This document shows positions 42,845 to 51,610 of a DNA stretch of 64,000 nt, piece after piece. The DNA is from Streptomyces polyasparticus (lineage in GTDB: Bacteria; Actinomycetota; Actinomycetes; Streptomycetales; Streptomycetaceae). The notes under the pieces were generated by a model. The model did not search any database, was not told the DNA's origin, and was given only the letters and a program-made list of their open reading frames with translations. The position numbers were made by a program, and so were the translations under genes. Positions within the stretch are counted from its first letter, which is position 1. Each line of letters starts with the position of its first letter. The stretch spans positions 248,001-312,000 of the forward strand of contig NZ_JACTVJ010000005.1 in NCBI RefSeq assembly GCF_014493765.1, in the 5' to 3' direction.

Positions 42845-44869
42845 TCAGTTCGTCGGCTGGGCGTCGAGCGCGTTGCGCCACAGCGTGACGTCGAGCGTGA
42901 CGTAGTCGCTCGGGTCGGACTGCGGTGAGCTGCCCTTGTAGGTGACGAGTGCGATGTGCCCGGACGAGGTCCGCACGCAGATCCGGGAGCCCTTGGAGAT
43001 GCGGTCGAAGGTCACCACCTCCGCGTAGCGCGTCTCGTCACGGCAGGTCTGCAGGGTCCCTTCCTGTGCGTTGTTGAGCAGGATGAGCTTGTTGCCCGTG
43101 TAGTCGCCGATCTCCAGCGACCGCTTGCTGTCCTCCTCGCTGTACTCGAGATCGGCCTCCCCGTCGTTGAGATTGACCGGCTTCAGATCGTCGGCGGAGA
43201 AGAACAGCTCGTAGTCGTAGGGGACCTCGATGTCCTTGTAGTCCACGGGCGTCGGGTTCGGCACCGCCTGTCCGCCGTCGACGGTGCTCTCCTGCGGCGA
43301 GGGCGTGTCCGAAGCCGTCGGCTCGTCGGTGGCCGGATCGGCCGACGGCGCCGACGGCTGGTTGTTGCCGTCCGAGGACGCCTGCTCCTTCTTTCCGTCG
43401 TCGTTCTTCAGCGCGAAGTAGGCGCCGCCCGCGCCACCGGCGGCCAGGACGATGACCGCGGCGATCGCGAGGGGCAGGAACCCGCGCTTCTTCTTCGCCG
43501 GGGCGGACGGCGTCTGAGCCGCGGGCACCCCGCCCTGCCCGTGGTACGCCGCCGGCGGGGGTGCCGCGTGGTGGGAGGCCGGCGCCGGCTCGCGCAGCGC
43601 CGCCGTGTCGTAGGCGTTGGGCCCGAACCCCGGCGGCGGGGTGGACGGGCCGGCCTGCCGGGTCGGCGGGGGCGTCGGCGCAGGGTCCGCGGGCGGCTGC
43701 TGGTGCTGGGCCACCGGCGGCGGGGTGTGCTCCCCCGGCGCGTGTTGAGCCGGGTTCATGGACTGCTGAGCCACGGGCTGGTGCGGCGGAGCCGCCGGGG
43801 CGGCTGCCGGCGCCTGGACCGGAGCCGCGACCGGCGGCTGCACCGGGGTGTTCGGCAGATACGCGGGCGGCTGGGCCGGCGCCTGGGCCGGCGGGGCGGG
43901 GGCGGGCGCGACCGCCGGCGGGGTCTGCGCGACGGGCGGCGGCGGGGTCTGTGCCGGGGCCGGGGCCGCCGCGCGCTGGGTGATGTCCGCCGCGACCGCG
44001 TGCGGCAGCCAGTCCTCCGGGCGGCGCAGGACCGTCTCCGCGTTCGCCGCCTGGCAGAGCGCGATGACCTCCATCACGGAGGGCCGCGCCGCCGGGCCCT
44101 TGGCCAGGCAGCGGGTCACCAACTCCCGCAGGTCCTCGGGGAGTTCGGTGAGATCCGGCTCCTCGTGCACGATGCGGTAGAGGACGCCGTGCGAGGTGCC
44201 CTCGCCGAAGGCGGGCTTCCCGATCGCGGCGTACGCCGCGACCTGGCCGAGCGCGAACACATCCGTGGCCGGGGTGCACGGCCGCCCCGCCGCCTGCTCG
44301 GGCGCCATGAACGAGGGCGTGCCGATGGTGACGCCGCTGCCGGTGAGCGAGGTGGCGTCCGCGGCGCGCGCGATCCCGAAGTCGATGACGCGCGGCCCGT
44401 CGGCGGCGAGCAGCACATTGGACGGCTTGAGGTCGCGGTGCACGATCCCGGCGCCGTGGATCACATGGAGCGCCTCCGCGATCCCCGCCACGAGCAGCAG
44501 CACCGTCTCCACGGGCAGCTTCCCGTGCTCGACGACCGCCGCGGACAGCGCGGGCCCGGGCACATAGGCCGTGGCCAGCCAGGGGTTGTGACCCTCGGCG
44601 TCGCTGTCGATGACCGGCGCGGTGTAGAGACCCTGCACCCGCTGGGCCGACTGCACCTCCTGGCGGAAGCGGCGGCGGAACTCGGCGTCCTCGCTCAGCT
44701 CCGGCCTGATGACCTTGATCGCGACCGGCCGGCCGCCCGGCGTATAGGAGAGATAGACCTTGCCCATACCGCCGGAGCCGAGCTTCGCGCTGATCCGGTA
44801 GCCGGCGACGGCCTGTGGATCGTCGCCCTCCAGCGGTTTGAACACGCCGTCGGCTTCGTGATTGCGCAT
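42845..44869 (-). CDS. PknB-type Ser/Thr protein kinase with membrane anchor
   Basis: Predicted 674-residue kinase. The catalytic domain covers about residues 20-285: LGSGGMGKVY, Lys in VAIKVI, HRDLKPSN, DFGIAR and APEQ. A Pro/Ala/Gln-rich linker of about 180 residues follows, then one transmembrane helix (PLAIAAVIVLAAGGAGGAYF) near residue 485 and a small external domain with two Cys (TCRDE, RICVRT). No PASTA repeats are present, so the external ligand is not a typical peptidoglycan fragment. ATG 44869 has GGGA upstream. Substrates are unknown. Confidence 0.92.
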   Translation of the reverse strand: MRNHEADGVFKPLEGDDPQAVAGYRISAKLGSGGMGKVYLSYTPGGRPVAIKVIRPELSEDAEFRRRFRQEVQSAQRVQGLYTAPVIDSDAEGHNPWLATAYVPGPALSAAVVEHGKLPVETVLLLVAGIAEALHVIHGAGIVHRDLKPSNVLLAADGPRVIDFGIARAADATSLTGSGVTIGTPSFMAPEQAAGRPCTPATDVFALGQVAAYAAIGKPAFGEGTSHGVLYRIVHEEPDLTELPEDLRELVTRCLAKGPAARPSVMEVIALCQAANAETVLRRPEDWLPHAVAADITQRAAAPAPAQTPPPPVAQTPPAVAPAPAPPAQAPAQPPAYLPNTPVQPPVAAPVQAPAAAPAAPPHQPVAQQSMNPAQHAPGEHTPPPVAQHQQPPADPAPTPPPTRQAGPSTPPPGFGPNAYDTAALREPAPASHHAAPPPAAYHGQGGVPAAQTPSAPAKKKRGFLPLAIAAVIVLAAGGAGGAYFALKNDDGKKEQASSDGNNQPSAPSADPATDEPTASDTPSPQESTVDGGQAVPNPTPVDYKDIEVPYDYELFFSADDLKPVNLNDGEADLEYSEEDSKRSLEIGDYTGNKLILLNNAQEGTLQTCRDETRYAEVVTFDRISKGSRICVRTSSGHIALVTYKGSSPQSDPSDYVTLDVTLWRNALDAQPTN

Positions 44870-44964
44870 CAATTCCCGTTCCCCACCGTGCACTTGCTCC
44901 ACCCGAGACGAGCGGAACCCTATCCGAACCGGGCCGCGCGGGGGCCGTGCGGTATGCCTTTGGT

Positions 44965-45573
44965 ATGGCACCTACACACAAAAGCGCCCCGGTCGTCGGA
45001 CTGCTGCTCGCGGCGGGCGGCGGACGCCGGCTCGGCGGCCGGCCCAAGGCCCTGCTCACCCACCGGGGCCGGCCGCTGGTGGAGCACGCGGTCGGGGTCC
45101 TGCGCGCGGGCGGTATCGAGCGGGTCCATGTGGTGCTCGGCGCGCAGGCCGCCGATGTGCGGGAGCGGGCGGAGCTGCCCGGCTGCGTCCTGGTCGACAA
45201 CCCGGACTGGGCCGACGGCATGGGCTCCTCGCTGCGGGCCGGCCTCGCCTCGCTCGCGGACACGGACGCGCGGGCCGCCCTCGTATCGCTGGTGGATCAG
45301 CCGGGAATCGGGGCGCAGGCGGTGGCGCGGGTGGTGGGCTCGTACGACGATGAGGGTTCGCTGGTGACTGCGGTGTATGAAGGGGTACGCGGACATCCCA
45401 CGCTCTTCGGACGTCGGCACTGGACGGACATCGCGGCCGGTGCGACCGGCGACCAGGGTGCGCGGGCGTACCTGAAGGCCCATGCGGGCGAGATCACCAC
45501 CGTCGAGTGCGGCGATGTGGCGCAGCCGTACGACATCGACACCGAGGCGGATCTGGCGCACCTCGAACCGTAG
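44965..45573 (+). CDS. MobA/MocA-like nucleotidyltransferase
   Basis: Predicted 202-residue protein. The NTP-binding signature LLAAGGGRRLGGRPKALL is at about residues 13-30, with the metal/NTP Asp in LVSLVDQPGI and the downstream GHPTLFGRR and GDQGARAYL of the CTP:molybdopterin cytidylyltransferase-like group. Such enzymes make MCD for xanthine dehydrogenase-type enzymes, which would fit the purine-degradation genes around it, but this is inference. An in-frame GTG at 44947 is an alternative start. Confidence 0.82.
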   Translation: MAPTHKSAPVVGLLLAAGGGRRLGGRPKALLTHRGRPLVEHAVGVLRAGGIERVHVVLGAQAADVRERAELPGCVLVDNPDWADGMGSSLRAGLASLADTDARAALVSLVDQPGIGAQAVARVVGSYDDEGSLVTAVYEGVRGHPTLFGRRHWTDIAAGATGDQGARAYLKAHAGEITTVECGDVAQPYDIDTEADLAHLEP

Positions 45574-45660
45574 GCCGCGGAAGCCGATCGCGGGAAGTGA
45601 TCGCCATGGCACTCAGAGCCATGGTCGCTCGACCCGGAGAATCTCGACATCAACAAACCA

Positions 45661-45689
45661 TTGAACTTCCACCATGAGGAAACTACTAT
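45661..45689 (+). promoter_or_regulatory. aceB promoter with AllR-type operator in the spacer
   Basis: TTGAAC (45661-45666) and TACTAT (45684-45689) are 17 bp apart, a strong vegetative promoter. The spacer holds TTCC (45667-45670), 7 nt, GGAA (45678-45681), the same core as the two palindromes upstream of allB, in the same position directly behind TTGAA. Binding here would block RNA polymerase. Confidence 0.65.
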
Positions 45690-45808
45690 CCACTGGTCAG
45701 AAGCGCCCCGCCCCAATCACCCGGTGGCCGGCGGCCCCAGGACCCGACCAAGGGCCTGACGGCACTCAGTGCCGCGCAAGGCTCCCCCGCTGAAGGAAGT
45801 GACAGCTC

Positions 45809-47434
45809 ATGTCCGCACCAGCGCCGTCCCCGCTGGCCATCGTCGACGCCGAGCCCCTGCCCCGGCAGGAAGAGGTCCTCACGGATGCGGCCCTCGCCTT
45901 TGTGGCCGAGCTGCACCGCCTGTTCACGCCGCGGCGTGACGAGCTCCTTGCCCGCCGCGGAGAGCGCCGCGCCGAGATCGCCCGCACCTCCTCCCTCGAC
46001 TTCCTGCCCGAGACCGCGCACATCCGCGGTGACGACTCGTGGAAGGTCGCCCCCGCTCCGGCCGCCCTGAACGACCGCCGTGTCGAGATCACCGGTCCGA
46101 CCGACCGCAAGATGACCATCAACGCCCTGAACTCGGGCGCGAAGGTCTGGCTCGCGGACTTCGAGGACGCCTCGGCGCCGACCTGGGAGAACGTGGTCCT
46201 CGGCCAGGTCAACCTGATGGACGCGTACAACCGGAACATCGACTTCACCGACCCGAAGTCCGGCAAGTCGTACGCCCTCAAGGACGCCGACCGGCTCGCC
46301 ACCGTCGTGATGCGTCCGCGTGGCTGGCACCTCGACGAGCGCCACCTGGTGGACGAGACCGGCAAGCCGGTCCCGGGTGCGTTCGTCGACTTCGGCCTGT
46401 ACTTCTTCCACAACGCCAAGCGCCTCATCGAGCTCGGCAAGGGCCCGTACTTCTACCTGCCGAAGACCGAGTCGCACCTCGAAGCGCGCCTGTGGAACGA
46501 GATCTTCGTCTTCGCCCAGGACTACGTCGGCATCCCGCAGGGCACCGTCCGCGCCACCGTCCTGATCGAGACGATCACGGCCGCGTACGAGATGGAGGAG
46601 ATCCTCTACGAGCTGCGCGACCACGCCTCGGGGCTGAACGCGGGCCGCTGGGACTACCTGTTCTCGATCGTCAAGAACTTCCGTGACGGCGGCGAGAAGT
46701 TCGTCCTGCCGGACCGCAACCTGGTCACGATGACCGCGCCGTTCATGCGCGCGTACACCGAGCTGCTCGTGCGCACCTGCCACAAGCGCGGTGCGCACGC
46801 GATCGGCGGCATGGCGGCGTTCATTCCGTCCCGCCGTGACGCCGAGGTCAACAAGGTCGCCTTCGAGAAGGTCCGCGCCGACAAGGACCGCGAGGCCGGC
46901 GACGGCTTCGACGGCTCCTGGGTCGCGCACCCGGACCTGGTCCCGATCGCGATGGAGTCCTTCGACAAGGTCCTGGGCGACAAGCCCAACCAGAAGGACC
47001 GCCTGCGCGAGGACGTCGCGGTGGCGGCGGGCGACCTGATCGCCATCGACTCGCTGGACGCGAAGCCCACGTTCGGCGGTCTGCAGAACGCCGTCCAGGT
47101 CGGCATCCGCTACATCGAGGCCTGGCTGCGCGGCCTGGGCGCCGTCGCCATCTTCAACCTGATGGAGGACGCGGCCACCGCGGAGATCTCGCGCTCGCAG
47201 ATCTGGCAGTGGATCAACGCGGGCGTGGTCTTCGAGAACGGCAAGACCGCCACGGCCGAACTGGCCCGTGAGGTCGCCGCCGAGGAGCTGGCGAACATCA
47301 AGGCCGAGATCGGCGAGGAGGCCTTCGCGGCCGGCCACTGGCAGCAGGCCCACGACCTGCTGCTCCAGGTCTCGCTCGACGCGGACTACGCGGACTTCCT
47401 GACGCTGCCGGCGTACGAGCAGCTCGCCGGCTGA
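45809..47434 (+). CDS. aceB: Malate synthase A
   Basis: Predicted 541-residue enzyme condensing glyoxylate and acetyl-CoA to malate. The family signature KMTINALNSGAKVWLADFED is at about residues 103-122; the substrate Arg is in VVMRPRGWHL and the catalytic Asp in NLMEDAATAEISRSQIWQW. GAAGGAAG lies 8-14 nt upstream of ATG 45809. It is not next to an isocitrate lyase; its link in this window is glyoxylate from allantoin/ureidoglycolate degradation, supported by the shared operator. Confidence 0.96.
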   Translation: MSAPAPSPLAIVDAEPLPRQEEVLTDAALAFVAELHRLFTPRRDELLARRGERRAEIARTSSLDFLPETAHIRGDDSWKVAPAPAALNDRRVEITGPTDRKMTINALNSGAKVWLADFEDASAPTWENVVLGQVNLMDAYNRNIDFTDPKSGKSYALKDADRLATVVMRPRGWHLDERHLVDETGKPVPGAFVDFGLYFFHNAKRLIELGKGPYFYLPKTESHLEARLWNEIFVFAQDYVGIPQGTVRATVLIETITAAYEMEEILYELRDHASGLNAGRWDYLFSIVKNFRDGGEKFVLPDRNLVTMTAPFMRAYTELLVRTCHKRGAHAIGGMAAFIPSRRDAEVNKVAFEKVRADKDREAGDGFDGSWVAHPDLVPIAMESFDKVLGDKPNQKDRLREDVAVAAGDLIAIDSLDAKPTFGGLQNAVQVGIRYIEAWLRGLGAVAIFNLMEDAATAEISRSQIWQWINAGVVFENGKTATAELAREVAAEELANIKAEIGEEAFAAGHWQQAHDLLLQVSLDADYADFLTLPAYEQLAG

Positions 47435-47452
47435 GCCTCACCATGTCCGGTC

Positions 47453-47485
47453 CGAGGGGCCCTGGGAGCTTCCCTGGGCCCCTCG
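47453..47485 (+). terminator. aceB terminator
   Basis: CGAGGGGCCC (47453-47462) pairs with GGGCCCCTCG (47476-47485); an inner GGGA/TCCC pair extends the stem to a 3-nt loop. It starts 18 nt after the stop codon. Confidence 0.88.
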
Positions 47486-47554
47486 TCGTTTACGGCTGTC
47501 CCGCCGCATCCGGACTTCGTTCGGATCGCCTCGAACCCCGGCGGGGCCGAATCA

Positions 47555-48469
47555 TCACTCCGTGCGCAGAGACCAGTCGCGCTCGGCGGATGGCTTGCCG
47601 TGCAGGTTCGGGACCTGTTTGAGCCAGTCCGGGCGCCCCCGCCGGGTCGCGGCCGCACGGCGTGCGTCCGCCGCCGCGAGCTCGTCGCGCGTGGGGAAGT
47701 CCGTCGGCAGCCAGGACGCCGAACTGCGGGCGCGGGCAAGGAGGTACGCGACGTACGCGTCCCGTACGTCATCGGGTGTGGCGAAGCCCGGCTCCTGCGC
47801 CAGCCACGCGTCCGGGATCAGCGCGACCACCTCGCGCAGCAGCCCCTCGGTCACCTTCGGTGCGAGCTCCGCGTCCGCCGCCCTCGTATCGGGGCCGTAG
47901 CCGCCCAGCGCGTGGTGCTTGAAGTCGTACGTCCTGTCGGGGGCCGAGTCGTCCCAGCGGTGGTGGAAGACGAGGGCCGCGCCGTGGTCGATCAGCCAGA
48001 GCTTGGCCGGGGCGGTGCCGAAGGTGGGCCAGACCATCAGGTTCGAACTGTGCACCGTGCGGTCGACGTTGACCGTGAGGGCGTCCAGCCAGACGATCCG
48101 GCCCGCTTCGAGCGGGTCGACGGGGAAGTCGGCGGCGACCTCCGGGGTGAAGTCGGCCGCGCCCGGCAGGAAGTCCATGCCGAGGTTCACTCCGGCGCTG
48201 GCCTTCAGGATGTCCTGGACCTCCTGGTGGGGCTCGTCCGCGGCGATCGACGGATCGAACCGGGCGAGCACCAGCTCGGGGAACCGCAGGCCGAGCCGGC
48301 GCGCCAGCTCCCCCACCAGGATCTCCGCCACCAGCGCCTTCACACCCTGTGCGGCCCCCGTGAACTTCAGCACGTACGTGCCCAGATCGTCGGCCTCGAC
48401 GACTCCGGGGACGGAGCCGCCGGTGCGCAGCGGGTTCAGGTAGCGGGTTGCGGTGACTTCTCTGAGCAC
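47555..48469 (-). CDS. Orphan HipA-like kinase-fold protein
   Basis: Predicted 304-residue protein of the actinobacterial HipA-family group. [20 protein letters not shown] contains the ATP-site Lys; [19 protein letters not shown] supplies the catalytic Asp-x-x-x-x-Asn set; [14 protein letters not shown] is the metal-binding Asp motif. There is no HipB-type antitoxin next to it, and the DUF3037 gene I associate with this family was not found. GTG 48469 is preceded by TATAGC, so it may be leaderless. Kinase substrate unknown. Confidence 0.75.
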   Translation of the reverse strand: MLREVTATRYLNPLRTGGSVPGVVEADDLGTYVLKFTGAAQGVKALVAEILVGELARRLGLRFPELVLARFDPSIAADEPHQEVQDILKASAGVNLGMDFLPGAADFTPEVAADFPVDPLEAGRIVWLDALTVNVDRTVHSSNLMVWPTFGTAPAKLWLIDHGAALVFHHRWDDSAPDRTYDFKHHALGGYGPDTRAADAELAPKVTEGLLREVVALIPDAWLAQEPGFATPDDVRDAYVAYLLARARSSASWLPTDFPTRDELAAADARRAAATRRGRPDWLKQVPNLHGKPSAERDWSLRTE

Positions 48470-48491
48470 CTGATCAGGCTATACGGCTCCT

Positions 48492-48858
48492 TCAGGCGTC
48501 GTTCGCGCAGCGGAAGCCCAGGTTGGCCGAGGACGAGTCCGGGGTGTTCGAGGAGCGGGCGGCCACCCGGTAGCGGTTGCAGTACGAGTCGTGGCACAGG
48601 TAGGAGCCGCCGCGCAGGACGCGGGTCGTGCCGGTGGACGGGCCGCGCGGGCGTCGGGCGAGGACTCCCCAGATGGCCGTCCTCGGCGGTGTTGTGGTCG
48701 GGGAGGCGGCCCTGCCAGATGTCGCAGCGCCAGCGGCCGTCCGGGGTGAGCTCGTCGCCCCAGGCGTAGCGTTTCCCGGCGAGACCGCCGCGGGCGGCGA
48801 ACTCCCACTCGGCCTCCGTGGGCAGCCGTTTCCCGGCCCATCGCGCGTACGCGGTCGT
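48492..48858 (-). pseudogene. Formylglycine-generating enzyme remnant
   Basis: The C-terminal end [20 protein letters not shown] and [13 protein letters not shown] is that of a formylglycine-generating (sulfatase-activating) enzyme, with both active-site Cys of LCHDSYC. Upstream, in another frame, [20 protein letters not shown], then [13 protein letters not shown] and DHNTAEDG belong to the same protein. Between them near 48660 about 35 residues including the GNVWEW region are missing and the frame changes. The 5' half is absent: similarity ends near 48858, where a fragment on the other strand begins. It cannot make active enzyme. Confidence 0.85.
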
Positions 48859-48860
48859 CC

Positions 48861-49001
48861 ATGGCGCAGGACTACGGCCCGGACAAGAAGCCGTGGATCC
48901 TCAACCCGGTCTACGCGAACCGGACCGTGCGCCCGCACGCGGACGGCACGCCCGGACGCAACGCCTGGTTCGACAGTTTCAGGGCGCTGCAGCAGGCGTG
49001 A
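48861..49001 (+). pseudogene. 3' end of a truncated gene, possibly a sulfatase
   Basis: An open 46-codon end (starting in frame at ATG 48861, ending TGA 48999-49001) encodes [20 protein letters not shown] and [21 protein letters not shown], which reads as a protein C-terminus with no start region or domain. It begins exactly where the formylglycine-generating enzyme fragment on the opposite strand ends. Sulfatase genes commonly adjoin their activating enzyme, so a sulfatase 3' end is the best guess; the sequence alone does not prove it. Confidence 0.5.
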
Positions 49002-49017
49002 TCCACCGGTACGAGGA

Positions 49018-49650
49018 TCAGGCCTCGCCCAGGAGAGCCTTCGCCAAGGGCCCGTCGCCGCTGACGCGGGCCGTCCCCTCCCGGACGGCTCGCGCCAGGT
49101 CGGTCTCGCCGCGCGCGAGACGCTCCCCGAGGTCGCCGTGGAGTGCGATGCGCGCGTCGGCCTGCGCCACGGCCCCCTCCCCGTACAAGGGCTCGCCCGC
49201 CTCCACCCGTACGTGGAACAGGCCCTCGTCGAGCCGGACTTCGACCACTCCCGGCTCGCCAAGGGCCGTCAGCTGCCGCAGCAGCGGGAGCGCGAGCCAG
49301 TGCGCCCGTACGGCATCGGTGGGCCGGCGCTCGGCCAGCTCGGGGGCGCCCCACTCGCCCAGCGCCTGGAGGACCGGGAGCAAGTCCTGTCCGCGCGGCG
49401 TGAGTTCGTAGACGTACGACGAGGAGGGCGCCGGCAGTTTGCGGCGCAGGGCGAGGCCGTCGCGCTCCATGTCCTTCAGGCGCGTGGCCAGCATGTCGGT
49501 GCTGACGCCGGGCAAGTCGGCGTGCAGATCGGTGTAGCGGCGCGGCCCCGCGAGGAGTTCACGGACGATCAGGAGCGTCCAGCGGTCCCCCACGAGGTCG
49601 AGTGCCCGCGCTGCGGCGCAGTACTGGTCGTAGCTTCGACGGCGTGCCAT
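49018..49650 (-). CDS. HxlR-family regulator with C-terminal SCP2-like domain
   Basis: Predicted 210-residue regulator. The HxlR winged helix covers about residues 1-95: [36 protein letters not shown] and [13 protein letters not shown]. The remainder ([30 protein letters not shown]) resembles a small lipid-binding SCP2-type domain seen in some HxlR proteins. It is divergent from alaA, with a palindrome in between, so autoregulation and control of alaA are likely. Confidence 0.87.
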   Translation of the reverse strand: MARRRSYDQYCAAARALDLVGDRWTLLIVRELLAGPRRYTDLHADLPGVSTDMLATRLKDMERDGLALRRKLPAPSSSYVYELTPRGQDLLPVLQALGEWGAPELAERRPTDAVRAHWLALPLLRQLTALGEPGVVEVRLDEGLFHVRVEAGEPLYGEGAVAQADARIALHGDLGERLARGETDLARAVREGTARVSGDGPLAKALLGEA

Positions 49651-49691
49651 GAACGGCAGTCTACGTAAGTTGTTGGACTTTCCAAGCGGGT

Positions 49692-49708
49692 ACTTGGTAA
49701 AACCAAGT
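49692..49708. promoter_or_regulatory. Palindromic operator between the HxlR gene and alaA
   Basis: ACTTGGT (49692-49698) and ACCAAGT (49702-49708) flank AAA, a perfect palindrome in the divergent promoter region, 42 nt from the HxlR start and 58 nt from alaA. CCAAG at 49682-49686 adds a possible half-site. Confidence 0.7.
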
Positions 49709-49766
49709 GACACAAGAGTCGCCTGGTGACGCAAGGGTCGCCCGGTCCGCTTGGAGGGGCACGCGC

Positions 49767-50975
49767 ATGGAGTTCCGGCAGTCGAGCAAGCTGAGCGAGG
49801 TCTGTTACGAGATCCGCGGCCCGGTCATCGAGCACGCCAACGCGCTCGAGGAGGCAGGCCACAGCGTGCTGCGTCTGAACACCGGCAACCCCGCCCTGTT
49901 CGGGTTCGAGGCGCCCGAGGAGATCGTCCAGGACATGATCCGGATGCTCCCGCAGGCCCATGGCTACACGGATTCGCGCGGCATCCTGTCCGCGCGGCGG
50001 GCCGTCGCCCAGCGCTACCAGACGCTCGGGCTCGAAGTGGATGTCGACGACGTCTTCCTCGGCAACGGCGTCTCCGAGCTGGTGTCGATGGCGGTGCAGG
50101 CGCTGATCGAGGACGGCGACGAAATCCTCATCCCCGCCCCGGACTTCCCGCTCTGGACCGCCGTCACCACGCTCTCCGGCGGCAAGGCGGTGCACTACCT
50201 GTGCGACGAGCAGTCGGACTGGTACCCGGATCTGGCCGACATGGAGTCGAAGATCACGGACCGGACCCGGGCCATGGTGATCATCAACCCCAACAATCCG
50301 ACGGGCGCGGTGTATCCGAAGGAGATCGTCGAGGGCATGCTCGACCTCGCCCGCCGGCACAGCCTGATGGTGTTCGCCGACGAGATCTACGACCAGATCC
50401 TCTACGACGACGCCGTCCACCACAGTGCCGCGGCCCTCGCCCCCGACCTCGTCGTGCTGACCTTCTGCGGCCTCTCCAAGACGTACCGCGTGGCGGGATT
50501 CCGCTCGGGCTGGCTGGTGATCACCGGTCCGAAGCAGCACGCGAAGGACTACCTGGAGGGCCTGACCATGCTGGCCTCCATGCGCCTGTGCCCCAACGCC
50601 CCCGCCCAGTACGCGATCCAGGCCGCGCTCGGCGGCAGGCAGTCCATCAACGAGCTGACCGCGCCCGGCGGCCGGCTGTACGAGCAGCGCAACGTGGTCT
50701 GGGAGAAGCTCAACGAGATCCCGGGCGTGAGCTGTGTGAAGCCCAAGGGCGCGCTGTACGCGTTCCCGCGGATCGACCCCAAGGTGCACAACATCGTGGA
50801 CGACGAGAAGTTCGTCCTCGACCTGCTGCTTCGCGAGAAGATCCAGGTGGTCCAGGGCACGGGCTTCAACTGGCCGCGCCCCGACCATTTCCGGATCCTC
50901 ACGCTCCCCTACGCTGATGATCTCGACGCCGCGATCAGCCGGATCGGGCGGTTCCTGAGCGGATACCGTCAGTGA
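49767..50975 (+). CDS. alaA: Alanine transaminase AlaA (class I/II aminotransferase)
   Basis: Predicted 402-residue PLP enzyme. It follows E. coli AlaA closely from memory: SKLSEVCYEIRGPVIEHANA, GNPALFGFEAPEEI, DFPLWTAVTTLSGGKAVHYL, INPNNPTGAVY, ADEIYDQILYDDA, and the PLP Lys in GLSKTYRVAGFRSGW. It makes alanine from pyruvate and glutamate. ATG 49767 has GGAGGGG 7-8 nt upstream. A divergent HxlR gene shares its promoter region, and the C39-like gene overlaps its end. Confidence 0.93.
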   Translation: MEFRQSSKLSEVCYEIRGPVIEHANALEEAGHSVLRLNTGNPALFGFEAPEEIVQDMIRMLPQAHGYTDSRGILSARRAVAQRYQTLGLEVDVDDVFLGNGVSELVSMAVQALIEDGDEILIPAPDFPLWTAVTTLSGGKAVHYLCDEQSDWYPDLADMESKITDRTRAMVIINPNNPTGAVYPKEIVEGMLDLARRHSLMVFADEIYDQILYDDAVHHSAAALAPDLVVLTFCGLSKTYRVAGFRSGWLVITGPKQHAKDYLEGLTMLASMRLCPNAPAQYAIQAALGGRQSINELTAPGGRLYEQRNVVWEKLNEIPGVSCVKPKGALYAFPRIDPKVHNIVDDEKFVLDLLLREKIQVVQGTGFNWPRPDHFRILTLPYADDLDAAISRIGRFLSGYRQ

Positions 50976-51610
50976 GCACGTCCACGGGCCACGTCTGCAC
51001 CACCTGCGGATTTCCCAGCCATACGCAGTTCGCCTCGCCCGAGTCGGTCCAGCAGATCGCGACCGGGGAACTCAACGCACGGCTCGATCCGGCATGGCCG
51101 GAGTCGGGCGCGGCCGATGCCGAGGACTACGCGCGGTGGTGCGGGCATCTGTGCGGTGCGACCTGTCTGCGGATGGCGCTTGGCCCGTCGGCGCCCTCGC
51201 TCTTCGAACTCCGGGACGGAGCCGTGAAGTTCGGCGCTTACACGGTGGACGGCGAAGGTGAGATCCGCGGCATGATCTATGCGCCCGCGGTGGATTTCGT
51301 ACGGGAGGTGTACGGCGTCGAGGGCGAGGTGCACCGGTCGCTGACCGTGGCAGGGATCGGCGAGCTGCTCGACGCGGGCCGCGTGGTGATCGCTTCCGTG
51401 CACTATGCGATCCGGCGGCCGCAGGAGCCCTCGCCCGGCCGGGGCGGGCACTTGGTGCTCGTCACCGGCCGGACGGCGGACGGCTTCCACTTCCACAATC
51501 CGTCGGGCACGGACGCCGCGACGCGGATGGCGGAGCTGCCGGCCTCGCGCTTCGCGGACTACTTCGCCGGGCGGGGGATGTCGCTCGCCGTCACGGCTAC
51601 GGGAGCTTGA
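50972..51610 (+). CDS. C39-like papain-fold protein
   Basis: Predicted 212-residue protein of the peptidase_C39_2 kind. The likely nucleophile is in RWCGHLCGATCLRMAL at about residue 62, the catalytic His in GRGGHLVLVTG and the following Asn in FHFHNPSG. The N-terminus has a CTTC pair. There is no signal peptide. It starts inside the alaA stop (GTGA), so it is coupled to the transaminase. Its substrate is unknown; no precursor-peptide or peptide exporter gene is adjacent. Confidence 0.7.
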   Translation: MSTSTGHVCTTCGFPSHTQFASPESVQQIATGELNARLDPAWPESGAADAEDYARWCGHLCGATCLRMALGPSAPSLFELRDGAVKFGAYTVDGEGEIRGMIYAPAVDFVREVYGVEGEVHRSLTVAGIGELLDAGRVVIASVHYAIRRPQEPSPGRGGHLVLVTGRTADGFHFHNPSGTDAATRMAELPASRFADYFAGRGMSLAVTATGA

